Assembly (NCBI RefSeq): GCF_000373185.1
Contig: NZ_KB890627.1
Location: forward strand, 1-64,000
Source: Segatella paludivivens DSM 17968 = JCM 13650
Lineage (GTDB): Bacteria > Bacteroidota > Bacteroidia > Bacteroidales > Bacteroidaceae
Direction of reading: 5' to 3'
DNA length: 64,000 bases
Shown piece by piece: positions 1 through 6,962 of the stretch. Position 1 is the first letter of the stretch; the number at the start of each line of letters is the position of its first letter. The notes beneath the pieces were generated by a model that was given only the letters and a program-made list of their open reading frames with translations, was not told the origin of the DNA and made no database searches. Both the position numbers and the translations under genes were made by a program.

Positions 1-546
1 CTTCGCGAAGCCGTTGTAGACATCATCAAGAGCATCGACGTAGTCAACGGTCGTGAGCGTGAAATCCAGAACATCGGCCACGGCATGCCCTATGAGTATA
101 TGAACCGCTTCATCTTCCCGAAGGTTTATCGCATCAAATATACGCTGACGTTCCGTCACGATGGTTTCGACAGCAACTCTGCTATGCAGCATCTGGGTTC
201 AAACCCTGCAACGATGACGCTGGGTGAACTCTATGCCACAGCCGGATTCTATAAGAAGGGTTCTCGCGAATACAACGATATCGTGGACCTGACCGCCCGC
301 CTCTTCCCTGATAATGCCGAGGCAAACATCAATGCAGCGGGCGTAGCTTTGACACGCAATGACGTAACCCTTGCCCATAAGTATCTCAAGCGTTGGGAGA
401 CAGATCCAAGAGCCTACTGCAATATGGGCCTTCTTTACCTTAGCGAGGGCAACCGTGATAAGGCAGAGGTTTATCTGAAGATGGCAAAGGCAGCAGGAGT
501 GAAACAGGCAGACAACGCCCTGAACGAACTCATGAAGCTCAAATAA
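1..546 (+). CDS. C-terminal part of a DUF3868/TPR-type fimbrial-locus protein (5' end outside window)
   Basis: The reading frame is open from the first base and ends at TAA 544-546, so only the last ~181 residues are present. The visible part has helical repeats with TPR character: the segment around 'AEANINAAGVALTRND' and 'AYCNMGLLYLSEGNRDKAEV' alternates small and large residues as TPR hairpins do. Proteins of this kind, with an N-terminal DUF3868 domain and a C-terminal TPR part, commonly sit just before fimbrillin genes in Bacteroidales, and a lipoprotein fimbrillin starts 37 bp downstream. A role in fimbrial assembly or in the outer membrane is inferred from that position. The family name rests on context and the C-terminal pattern only, because the diagnostic N-terminus is missing. 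An internal ATG at 85 is not the true start. Confidence 0.6.
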   Translation, partial: LREAVVDIIKSIDVVNGREREIQNIGHGMPYEYMNRFIFPKVYRIKYTLTFRHDGFDSNSAMQHLGSNPATMTLGELYATAGFYKKGSREYNDIVDLTARLFPDNAEANINAAGVALTRNDVTLAHKYLKRWETDPRAYCNMGLLYLSEGNRDKAEVYLKMAKAAGVKQADNALNELMKLK

Positions 547-583
547 CAAAGCAATTAAAACGATTGATCATAAATATAGCCTT

Positions 584-2398
584 ATGAAACATACATTATA
601 CATATCATCAATGTTGGCGGCATGTATGCTTCTTTTCTCCTGTGCGGCGGATAATACCGCCATACCGGAGAACGGCTCCTCTAAGTCTGCCGTTGTGAAC
701 CTCTCGCTTTCCACGGGTGCCGATACGCGTGCCAACGGTGCACTGCCAACGGACAAAGGCTCAGTAGTGGGAAGTAACGAGGGAACACTGAACCATATAT
801 GTGTGGGACTCTTTGATGCCAATGACAAGCTGGTGACCCTGTATGAGTATAATTACAGCGGAAATGAGAACGTTCCTACCCGTACTGATGCGGTAAAGAT
901 GCTGGTCTTTGCCAATGTGCCTGTGGGGGCATTTGCAGGGAAGTATGTGTTGAGTGACTTTTATACAGTGGCTCAGGACTTGGGGTATACAACTTCAGCT
1001 GACGGTAAGACAAAGACTGCCGTTACCACGGCAAACTCACAGAGTATGAAGTCGCTACCGATGATGTCGGATGTGCAGACATTAAACTGGGCATCAGGTA
1101 CAACCCTGAATCCGTCTGTAACGCTGAACCGTCTGGTAGCGCGTGTTGCATTGACTAATATCAGTTATAGTTTCAGTGGTTCATACACAGGCTGCTCTTT
1201 CACTCCCAAAGAGATATTCATGTATAATACAAGCAATCAGCTTACCAACTGGAATACAAAGGCTGTCAGCGGCAGTGTGAGTGGTGAGAACATTGCAGCG
1301 AATGCGAACACAGCCTATCTGGGCAGTGGAACAATCAGTTCATTCAGTAGCACTAGTCCCTATTACTTCTATGTGTTTCCTAACAGCAACACAACGGCAC
1401 CGACGAAGTTGGTTATAAAGGGAACCTTCACCACAAAGAGTGGCACGACATACACAACATATTATCCGATAACGGTAAACAGTAGTTCAGCAACAGGTAA
1501 TATCATATCAACGATAACAGGTGGAACAGGCGACTCAAAGATAAGTGCTAATACTACCTATGGACTGTCTGCGACCATATCAGGAACAGGAGTTAACAGT
1601 GTATCTGATGCACTTACTTCCACCAGCATTACCGTAACCACAAGTGTTGATAACTTCACGAATGCGACAATCGCGGAACATTTTGGTCCGGCTGTAGGTG
1701 ATATATATTATTCAGATGGCACATATAGCAATAATTATTATGCCAGCAAGACACCTATAGGCATCATAGTAAGTACTAATCCGGTCTATTGTGAGTCGAC
1801 AAATGGATATGGTCATGGACTTGTAATGGCGCTAAATGAAGCAATAAGTAGTGGCTGTTCATGGGGGGATGCAAGCGTTAATGAAAGTGTGCTGAGGGAT
1901 AACCCTACTTTAAATATCGCTTATACCGATTACAGTGGATTAACAAATACAAAAGCTATAGCAAGTTCCCATACATTATCAACGACTGCTCAAACGGGAT
2001 ATCCTGCTTTTTATTATGCGTATGTGGCGTATAAGAGCAGTGTTCCTGCGCCGACAAGTAGCAGCGGTTGGTTCTTACCAAGCGTAGGACAATGGTGGGA
2101 TGCTATGGAAAAAGCAGAAAAGAAATGTGGTTATACAGCTGATTTATTGAATCAGCATTATAATACAGGCATAGCATATATGAATAGTACGGAAACTGAT
2201 CAGGCATATAGTTCTTTGATTACATTAATGAGTAATTCTGGTGCTAATTATACAGCTTTGGTTAGGACCTTTTATTGGTGCAGTTCGGAAATGAATGGTG
2301 ATATATGGCGATATAATTTTGTCAATACTGATTACTTATTATGTAGTGGAAGTAAAAATAATTCAAATTGGCATGTTCGCGCCTTTCTAGCCTTCTAA
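584..2398 (+). CDS. Fimbrillin-type tip lipoprotein with C-terminal DUF1566/C-type-lectin-like variable domain
   Basis: This 604-residue protein has a lipoprotein signal with lipobox LFSC (Cys20). A Thr-Arg pair lies at residues 48-49, at the place where FimA/Mfa1-type fimbrillins are usually cut during maturation. Residues ~50-360 form the beta-rich fimbrillin part. From ~365 the protein changes to a DUF1566-like domain, with 'GDIYYSDGTYS', 'HGLVMALNEA' and 'GWFLPSVGQWWDA'. The last ~40 residues start at 'YWCSSE' and end in 'VRAFLAF', as DGR variable regions in Bacteroidetes C-type-lectin-fold proteins do. I infer a tip adhesin with a ligand-binding face. Base composition drops in GC where the lectin domain begins (near 1670), suggesting a joined domain. 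It lies 80 bp upstream of the shaft fimbrillin. Confidence 0.75.
   Translation: MKHTLYISSMLAACMLLFSCAADNTAIPENGSSKSAVVNLSLSTGADTRANGALPTDKGSVVGSNEGTLNHICVGLFDANDKLVTLYEYNYSGNENVPTRTDAVKMLVFANVPVGAFAGKYVLSDFYTVAQDLGYTTSADGKTKTAVTTANSQSMKSLPMMSDVQTLNWASGTTLNPSVTLNRLVARVALTNISYSFSGSYTGCSFTPKEIFMYNTSNQLTNWNTKAVSGSVSGENIAANANTAYLGSGTISSFSSTSPYYFYVFPNSNTTAPTKLVIKGTFTTKSGTTYTTYYPITVNSSSATGNIISTITGGTGDSKISANTTYGLSATISGTGVNSVSDALTSTSITVTTSVDNFTNATIAEHFGPAVGDIYYSDGTYSNNYYASKTPIGIIVSTNPVYCESTNGYGHGLVMALNEAISSGCSWGDASVNESVLRDNPTLNIAYTDYSGLTNTKAIASSHTLSTTAQTGYPAFYYAYVAYKSSVPAPTSSSGWFLPSVGQWWDAMEKAEKKCGYTADLLNQHYNTGIAYMNSTETDQAYSSLITLMSNSGANYTALVRTFYWCSSEMNGDIWRYNFVNTDYLLCSGSKNNSNWHVRAFLAF
2271..2398 (+). 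repeat. Putative DGR variable region 1 (3' end of tip gene 1)
   Basis: The last ~42 codons of the first tip gene encode a C-type-lectin-fold terminus of the kind diversified by DGRs: an aromatic-Trp start, 'SSE', a run of Asn, Ser, Tyr and Trp residues, and the closing 'VRAFLAF'. Many codons are AAT or one or two substitutions away from AAT (TAT, GAT, CAT, AGT, ACT, GTT), as expected if adenines of a template were randomised. It aligns with the end of the second tip gene at the protein level. No template repeat was found in the window, so assignment rests on pattern only. Confidence 0.5.
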
Positions 2399-2478
2399 AC
2401 CTCAATGATAGAACTTGTTAGTAATGCATTAAATAACAAAAATATAGAATAAGAATTAATAATAAAAAACGTGAGACT

Positions 2479-3576
2479 ATGAATAAGAATTATTTACTTA
2501 TTGCAGTACTGATGTCAGTCGGAATGATGACATCCTGCTCTTCTTCCGACACGGAAGAAACCCCAACCGTCGGTAATCCAGCAGTTGTAAGTCTGCAGCT
2601 TAACGGTAAGTCTATGACCCGTTCTGTGGCTTCTACTGACGAAGCTAAAATTACTGATGGTCAAGCTGCAGCATTTGATGCTTCCGGTGCCATAGTCGGA
2701 ACTGTGCAGAGCTTTTTAACAAGCACTTCAGCAACTCCGACTATCAGTACCACAACCCAGGCCACTCAGGTCAGCGTAGTTGCCAATCCTGGTTCTACTT
2801 CTGCATTTACTAGCATTGTAAATAAAACAAACCTTGAAGCAGTAACAACAGACTTGGCCAGTACAACTACATCTGCTACGACCGCAAATAGTCAGGATCC
2901 GACGAAACTTCCAAAGTATGGTAATACAACTCTTACTTTTGGCACCGATTCAAAAGCAAATCCTACGGTTGATATGTACAACCTTGTAGGGAAGATAAAG
3001 TTGAGTTCTATCAAAACAAACTTTCTCGGAACAGGTTATGCTGGAGCTACATTCGTGCCGAAGGAAGTCTTCCTGTATAATGCTAATACTACTAGTACAT
3101 TCGGTGGTACAGGTTCTGCTCCACAGACTGGTGAAAATACTGATAATACAAATTATGCAGTTACCACTCCGAACAATTACTATTATTTGAGTTCTGGTGT
3201 AATTGCAAGTTATAATGAGTCTTCACCTACGCCTTATACCTTCTATGCATTTCCTAATACAAGCACAACGACACCTACAAAGATTGTCATAAAGGGTGCA
3301 TTCACTCCTAGTGGGGGTACAGCAGAGTATGTTTATTATCCAATTACTATAAACAAGTTTCAGGACGGAACAACCATTACAAAGGGTGGAAGTGCACTGT
3401 CCTCAGCTGATGCAAGCGACTCAAAGATCGTGCAGAGTACAAGCTATGATGTAAGTATCACAATCAGTGGAAAGGGTGTAAAAACTCCAGACAGCAATAT
3501 CACTCCTGCTACGGCAACAATCACAATGAATGTCAAGGACTGGACCGATTATACTCAGGTCGTAACTGTTAAGTAA
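2479..3576 (+). CDS. Major fimbrial shaft subunit (fimbrillin, lipoprotein)
   Basis: This 365-residue protein has a lipoprotein signal ending in MTSC (Cys20) and a Thr-Arg pair at residues 47-48, followed by a beta-rich, Thr/Ser-rich body. The C-terminus 'NVKDWTDYTQVVTVK' is typical of fimbrillins that polymerise by strand exchange, where a terminal strand near a conserved Trp fills a neighbour. In the FimA/Mfa1 family the lipidated precursor reaches the outer membrane and arginine-specific cleavage frees a strand-accepting groove. The gene lies between a long tip gene and the FimB/Mfa2 anchor, the usual order of such operons. It has no C-terminal lectin domain, which separates it from the two tip genes and supports a shaft role. 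Confidence 0.8.
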   Translation: MNKNYLLIAVLMSVGMMTSCSSSDTEETPTVGNPAVVSLQLNGKSMTRSVASTDEAKITDGQAAAFDASGAIVGTVQSFLTSTSATPTISTTTQATQVSVVANPGSTSAFTSIVNKTNLEAVTTDLASTTTSATTANSQDPTKLPKYGNTTLTFGTDSKANPTVDMYNLVGKIKLSSIKTNFLGTGYAGATFVPKEVFLYNANTTSTFGGTGSAPQTGENTDNTNYAVTTPNNYYYLSSGVIASYNESSPTPYTFYAFPNTSTTTPTKIVIKGAFTPSGGTAEYVYYPITINKFQDGTTITKGGSALSSADASDSKIVQSTSYDVSITISGKGVKTPDSNITPATATITMNVKDWTDYTQVVTVK

Positions 3577-3608
3577 AAATATAGGATACAATAAAACGAA
3601 ATCGTATT

Positions 3609-4514
3609 ATGAAGTTAAGATATTACCATCATCTACTGTTGTTCTCGCTGTTGTTGTTGCTTGCCTCGTGCATCAATGATGACTATTCCGACTGCGTTCA
3701 ATGCTCTGTGATTGTGTCGCAAACGGACAGTGTTGGCAACGCCTTAACAGCAAATGTGAAGGGTAATATGATGGCATATCTCTTCATAGACGGTAAGTTT
3801 GACCGTATCGTCACATCAGATCCTGACAGCAGTTATAAAATTAGCTATGACGGCAGAAATGGAAATGCGTCCTTAGTGACTATAGGCAGTTCGGATAAAG
3901 ACAGTGCTCAGATATTTACACCTGCAGTAGGATCAGACATGAATTCTATATCTGTAAGTGTAAAGCCCGATCCTCTCACGGGGGAATATATTCTCCCGTC
4001 TTCACTATATTATGGTACTTATGCCATCAGTTCTCAAACAGCAGGTGTAAGTACCGTATACGGTAATATTGTTATGAAGAAGAAACCTGCAACGGTTCAT
4101 GTTGTTATCAGACAACTCAAGGAGTATTTCGGAGACAGGGATTATAAGGTTGTCCTGTCAGGATTCCGCAGTACCATGACCTTTGCAGGACAGATAACTG
4201 GAGATTCTATAGAATACTCTCCCTCAGCAGTTTTTGATACATCTAATCAACTGGTGACAAGCCGCGTTCATACTTTTCCAACTATGCAGAATGAATACGT
4301 GACAGTATCGGTGTTCAGTAATCCCGACGGATCAGCTAAGTCTCGTTCTTCAATGACGCAGCTTATCTGGAGTACCAACCGTGACAGTTATGGCAACAGA
4401 GTAACTCTAAATTCTGGTGATGACAAGGTAATCATCGTAGACTGTAGCAGCAAGCAGTTGACTTTGAATGTCATGCCTTGGAGTGATTATACGCAGCATG
4501 TCTTTATACCGTAA
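3609..4514 (+). CDS. FimB/Mfa2 family fimbrial anchor lipoprotein
   Basis: This 301-residue lipoprotein (lipobox LASC, Cys21) has the Cys-rich start 'INDDYSDCVQC' typical of the FimB/Mfa2 family, followed by 'MMAYLFIDGKFD'. These proteins sit at the base of the fimbria, anchor it to the outer membrane and limit its length. The C-terminal half contains strands of the two-domain transthyretin-like fold and ends in 'LNVMPWSDYTQHVFIP'. It starts 32 bp after the shaft gene and ends 25 bp before the second tip gene, so it belongs to the same operon. Unlike the neighbouring fimbrillins, it has no obvious Thr-Arg maturation site after the lipobox, consistent with an anchor that stays lipidated. Confidence 0.82.
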   Translation: MKLRYYHHLLLFSLLLLLASCINDDYSDCVQCSVIVSQTDSVGNALTANVKGNMMAYLFIDGKFDRIVTSDPDSSYKISYDGRNGNASLVTIGSSDKDSAQIFTPAVGSDMNSISVSVKPDPLTGEYILPSSLYYGTYAISSQTAGVSTVYGNIVMKKKPATVHVVIRQLKEYFGDRDYKVVLSGFRSTMTFAGQITGDSIEYSPSAVFDTSNQLVTSRVHTFPTMQNEYVTVSVFSNPDGSAKSRSSMTQLIWSTNRDSYGNRVTLNSGDDKVIIVDCSSKQLTLNVMPWSDYTQHVFIP

Positions 4515-4539
4515 CCTATAGAATTAGGCATAAACAATT

Positions 4540-6291
4540 ATGATGAGAAGAATATCATATCTACTATATATATTATTTACATTGGCATTCGTTTCTTCTT
4601 GTAACACGATGGACGACATGCTTGATGAAAACAAGGATGCTGCTACGCTGACTGTAAAGATAGCGCAGCAGGATCCGAAGACGGTAGTCACACGAACGAT
4701 CAGTGATGCGATAGAGAATGTGAATGTACTTGTCTTTGATGCTCAAGGACATTTAATAGGTAGTACGTACGCCTCAAGCAGCCCCACATCGGTTTCTGTT
4801 TCAGCGAGGGAAGGTAGTGGCTGTACTGTCTGTGCCATCGCCAACACAGGTAGTAGTTCCTATTTTGACGGTATAAGCACACTTACTGAACTACAGGCGA
4901 AGGTAACTTCAACATTGGCATCAGCGGATGCACTGGGAGCAAAGAGTAATGAGATATTATACGGTACGATTCCTGGTGTAACGCTGAGCAGTGGAATAAA
5001 TACTCAGGCCGTTTCTTTAAGACGATTATACAGTAAATACACATTTACGATAACACCTTCAAGTGATATTGCAATAACTGCTTATCAGCTTTGCAATGTA
5101 CCCAATGAATGTTATATTGCATCGGGGAATACATCAAATCCCTCTACAGGATTTTCTGGTTTGAGTTTCGGTTCAGTGACAACTTCAGGTTCTATCGGTT
5201 CCCCCGTTACAGCAGGACCGTATTATATCTATGAGAACTTGGCTGGTACATCCTCAGCATCAAATACTGCAGAATTGAGAACTGCAGCGAATGCACCCAG
5301 CGGTGCTTCTTATTTGTTGATAACAGCAACAAGCAAGGTTGGAGTAGGAGCAGGATGGAAGTCAACATATAGAGTGTTTTTGGGCGGGGTTACTAATGCA
5401 ATAACTCCAGTTGTGGATTATACGAACTTTAATATTAATAGAGATTTTGATTATAAATGCAACATATCCATTGTTGGAAGTGGAATAAATGATGTCAGAG
5501 TTACTTATACTCCAAATAGTACTCGCACTCAATTATACTATACAGGCGATGCAACAGTCGGAAACTATTTGTATAACGATGGTTCTAACGGAACTACATT
5601 CAAGTCAGGTCAGACGGTTGGCATAATCTATTCAAATGAACTGACGCAGGCCCAATATAATGCAGGTTGCCGTCATGGTAGAGTGCTGGCACTTAAAAAT
5701 GCAAATAGTAATAATTATGGCACTTGGTGTGACGATGGTTCATCATCTCCTTATACAGACCACAGCAGTACTGGTCACCCTTATGTATCAGATTTCAAGA
5801 CATGCTTTCAAGATGTAAGCAGTGGTTATGATGCCCTGAGCGCCAACAGTAGCTACGTAAATACCAGCAGTAACTATGCTTGGTATTATTGTAATAATTA
5901 CAGCGATGGTACTACACATAGTAATGACTTAGTGGGTAAAAATTGGTATCTTCCCAGTGTAGGTGATTGGTGGGATATAACGGAGAACCTCGGAACTTGG
6001 TCAGCTTCAGACAAGACAACGTTAACAACTAATCGTAGCAGTACAACTGGTTTGGAAAATTATATAATCTCAACTTCTAGTGGATCGTACTTTGATGCCT
6101 TGAATGTGAAATTAAATGCAGCGAGTGGCAATCCTATAGTTCCAAGTAATGGTGCGTATTATTTTTGGTCAGCCTCAGAGGCTGGTAGCGGTGCTGCGGT
6201 ACGTTTCTACTTAGGCTATGAAGGCGTCTACTTGGGCGGCTACAGCAATAAGACGAATGTCAATTTCTACAGGGCCGTCCTAGCTTTTTAA
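4540..6291 (+). CDS. Second fimbrillin-type tip lipoprotein with DUF1566/C-type-lectin-like variable domain
   Basis: This 583-residue lipoprotein (lipobox VSSC, Cys21) has 'VVTRT' with Arg52 at the presumed maturation site and 'NVLVFDAQGHLIGS' as the first fimbrillin strand pair. The N-terminal ~330 residues are fimbrillin-like. The remainder matches the layout of tip gene 1: 'GNYLYNDGSNG', 'HGRVLALKNA', 'NWYLPSVGDWWDI', then a final segment from 'YYFWSASE' to 'YRAVLAF'. That final segment has the residue and codon pattern of a DGR variable region. A surface adhesin with a diversified binding face is inferred. The start could be either of two adjacent ATGs (4540 or 4543). A short Avd-like gene follows 100 bp downstream. 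Confidence 0.78.
   Translation: MMRRISYLLYILFTLAFVSSCNTMDDMLDENKDAATLTVKIAQQDPKTVVTRTISDAIENVNVLVFDAQGHLIGSTYASSSPTSVSVSAREGSGCTVCAIANTGSSSYFDGISTLTELQAKVTSTLASADALGAKSNEILYGTIPGVTLSSGINTQAVSLRRLYSKYTFTITPSSDIAITAYQLCNVPNECYIASGNTSNPSTGFSGLSFGSVTTSGSIGSPVTAGPYYIYENLAGTSSASNTAELRTAANAPSGASYLLITATSKVGVGAGWKSTYRVFLGGVTNAITPVVDYTNFNINRDFDYKCNISIVGSGINDVRVTYTPNSTRTQLYYTGDATVGNYLYNDGSNGTTFKSGQTVGIIYSNELTQAQYNAGCRHGRVLALKNANSNNYGTWCDDGSSSPYTDHSSTGHPYVSDFKTCFQDVSSGYDALSANSSYVNTSSNYAWYYCNNYSDGTTHSNDLVGKNWYLPSVGDWWDITENLGTWSASDKTTLTTNRSSTTGLENYIISTSSGSYFDALNVKLNAASGNPIVPSNGAYYFWSASEAGSGAAVRFYLGYEGVYLGGYSNKTNVNFYRAVLAF
6163..6291 (+). repeat. Putative DGR variable region 2 (3' end of tip gene 2)
   Basis: From about 6205 to the stop, the codons are strikingly enriched in NNC: TTC, TAC, GGC, GTC, TAC, GGC, GGC, TAC, AGC, GTC, TTC, TAC. 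The rest of the gene prefers NNT. This is what adenine-specific mutagenesis of AAC codons gives: the two adenines become any base while the final C is kept. The protein end aligns with tip gene 1 and both finish RA(V/F)LAF. A template repeat is not present in the window. Confidence 0.6.
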
Positions 6292-6391
6292 CTATTTATC
6301 TATTTAATAATTTATCTATAAAAAATATTATGTGTATACAACATTTTAAACACCGCCTGTGACGGTCGACAATCTAAAAACGAAAGTACCT

Positions 6392-6583
6392 ATGGCATTA
6401 TCACATGACTTACCAATCTATCGTGATACAATGAAGTTATTGAGTTTAATAATCGAAAAGACTAAATGTTACCCTCGCTTCTACCTTTATACGGTTGGCG
6501 AAAAGATGGTGAATATCAATCTGGATATGTTGTCTCTGATATATAGAGCAAACAGCAGTTACGAAAACAAGCATGATGATTGA
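6392..6583 (+). pseudogene. Truncated Avd-like (DGR accessory variability determinant) gene
   Basis: The 63-residue product starting at ATG 6392 contains 'LPIYRDTMKLLSLI', 'YLYTVGEKM' and 'LSLIYRANSS'. These are hallmark segments of Avd, the four-helix-bundle protein that works with the reverse transcriptase in DGRs. Family members are usually ~110-130 residues long; this one stops after the second helix. In the next frame the bases after 6570 read 'MMIELLIKYNNDA' before a stop, which loosely resembles the third helix and may point to a frameshift. An upstream GTG at 6359 is also in frame, but the family match begins near 6392. The place directly after a variable-region gene is where Avd normally lies. 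I call it a decayed gene; a functional short form cannot be excluded. Confidence 0.6.
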
Positions 6584-6734
6584 ACTTCTAATTAAATATA
6601 ACAACGATGCTTAATAGCATTAGATAAAAAGATATAACTCAATTCGGATGCCTGTCAATGATTCAGCAATCGCTGCATCATGAAGAAAAAAGATTCGTGA
6701 GAACCGATGGCGTCTAATAATTATCACTATAATT

Positions 6735-6760
6735 AGATAGAATACTTTATTCTATCTTTC
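6735..6760 (+). terminator. Hairpin with short T-tail, first of a tandem pair
   Basis: AGATAGAATA (6735-6744) pairs perfectly with TATTCTATCT (6748-6757) across a 3-base loop, followed by TT. It could be the first terminator of the fimbrial/Avd transcript. Confidence 0.45.
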
Positions 6761-6816
6761 CTCGGATTGATGATAAATTGATTTGAGGAATTCACACAAG
6801 CGTGTGTGTCTTTCGA

Positions 6817-6848
6817 AAGCCTTTCCCCGTGAGGGGAGGGGCTTTTTT
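6817..6848 (+). terminator. Rho-independent terminator of the fimbrial operon
   Basis: The stem 6817-6828 (AAGCCTTTCCCC) pairs with 6833-6844 (GGGGAGGGGCTT), with two G-T pairs, over the loop GTGA. A run of six T follows at 6843-6848. It is the strongest terminator between the fimbrial genes and the convergent rhamnosidase operon. A GC-rich mini-hairpin (CGCCCA/TGGGCG, 6854-6868) follows at once. Confidence 0.7.
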
Positions 6849-6884
6849 GGGTTCGCCCAGCATGGGCGGTGGTGTGAGGGGACA

Positions 6885-6925
6885 AAACTTAAAGTAGGAG
6901 AAAACTACTTTAAGTTTCTCCTACT
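6885..6925 (-). terminator. Composite inverted repeat downstream of the rhamnosidase gene
   Basis: AAACTTAAAGTAG (6885-6897) and CTACTTTAAGTTT (6905-6917) form a 13-bp perfect stem. AGTAGGAG (6893-6900) can alternatively pair with CTCCTACT (6918-6925), so two exclusive structures are possible. It lies about 40 bp past the leftward stop codon, but no strong T-run follows on the minus strand. Terminator function is likely but not certain. Confidence 0.45.
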
Positions 6926-6962
6926 CGATGGTAGTTCTATGCTATTGTTAATCCTTGATTTA

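Larger units (their letters stand above)
6584..6962. other. Non-coding spacer with a series of hairpins
   Basis: This 379-bp spacer separates the rightward fimbrial operon from the leftward rhamnosidase operon. It holds four successive inverted repeats between 6735 and 6925, described separately. I see no template repeat, no reverse-transcriptase motif and no convincing gene. An open frame at 6783-6971 overlaps the hairpins and has no family resemblance. Confidence 0.6.

Noticed and set aside
6584-6962. Search for a DGR template repeat or reverse transcriptase downstream of the Avd fragment
   Set aside because: No stretch resembles either tip gene 3' end and no RT motif is encoded here, so neither is annotated.
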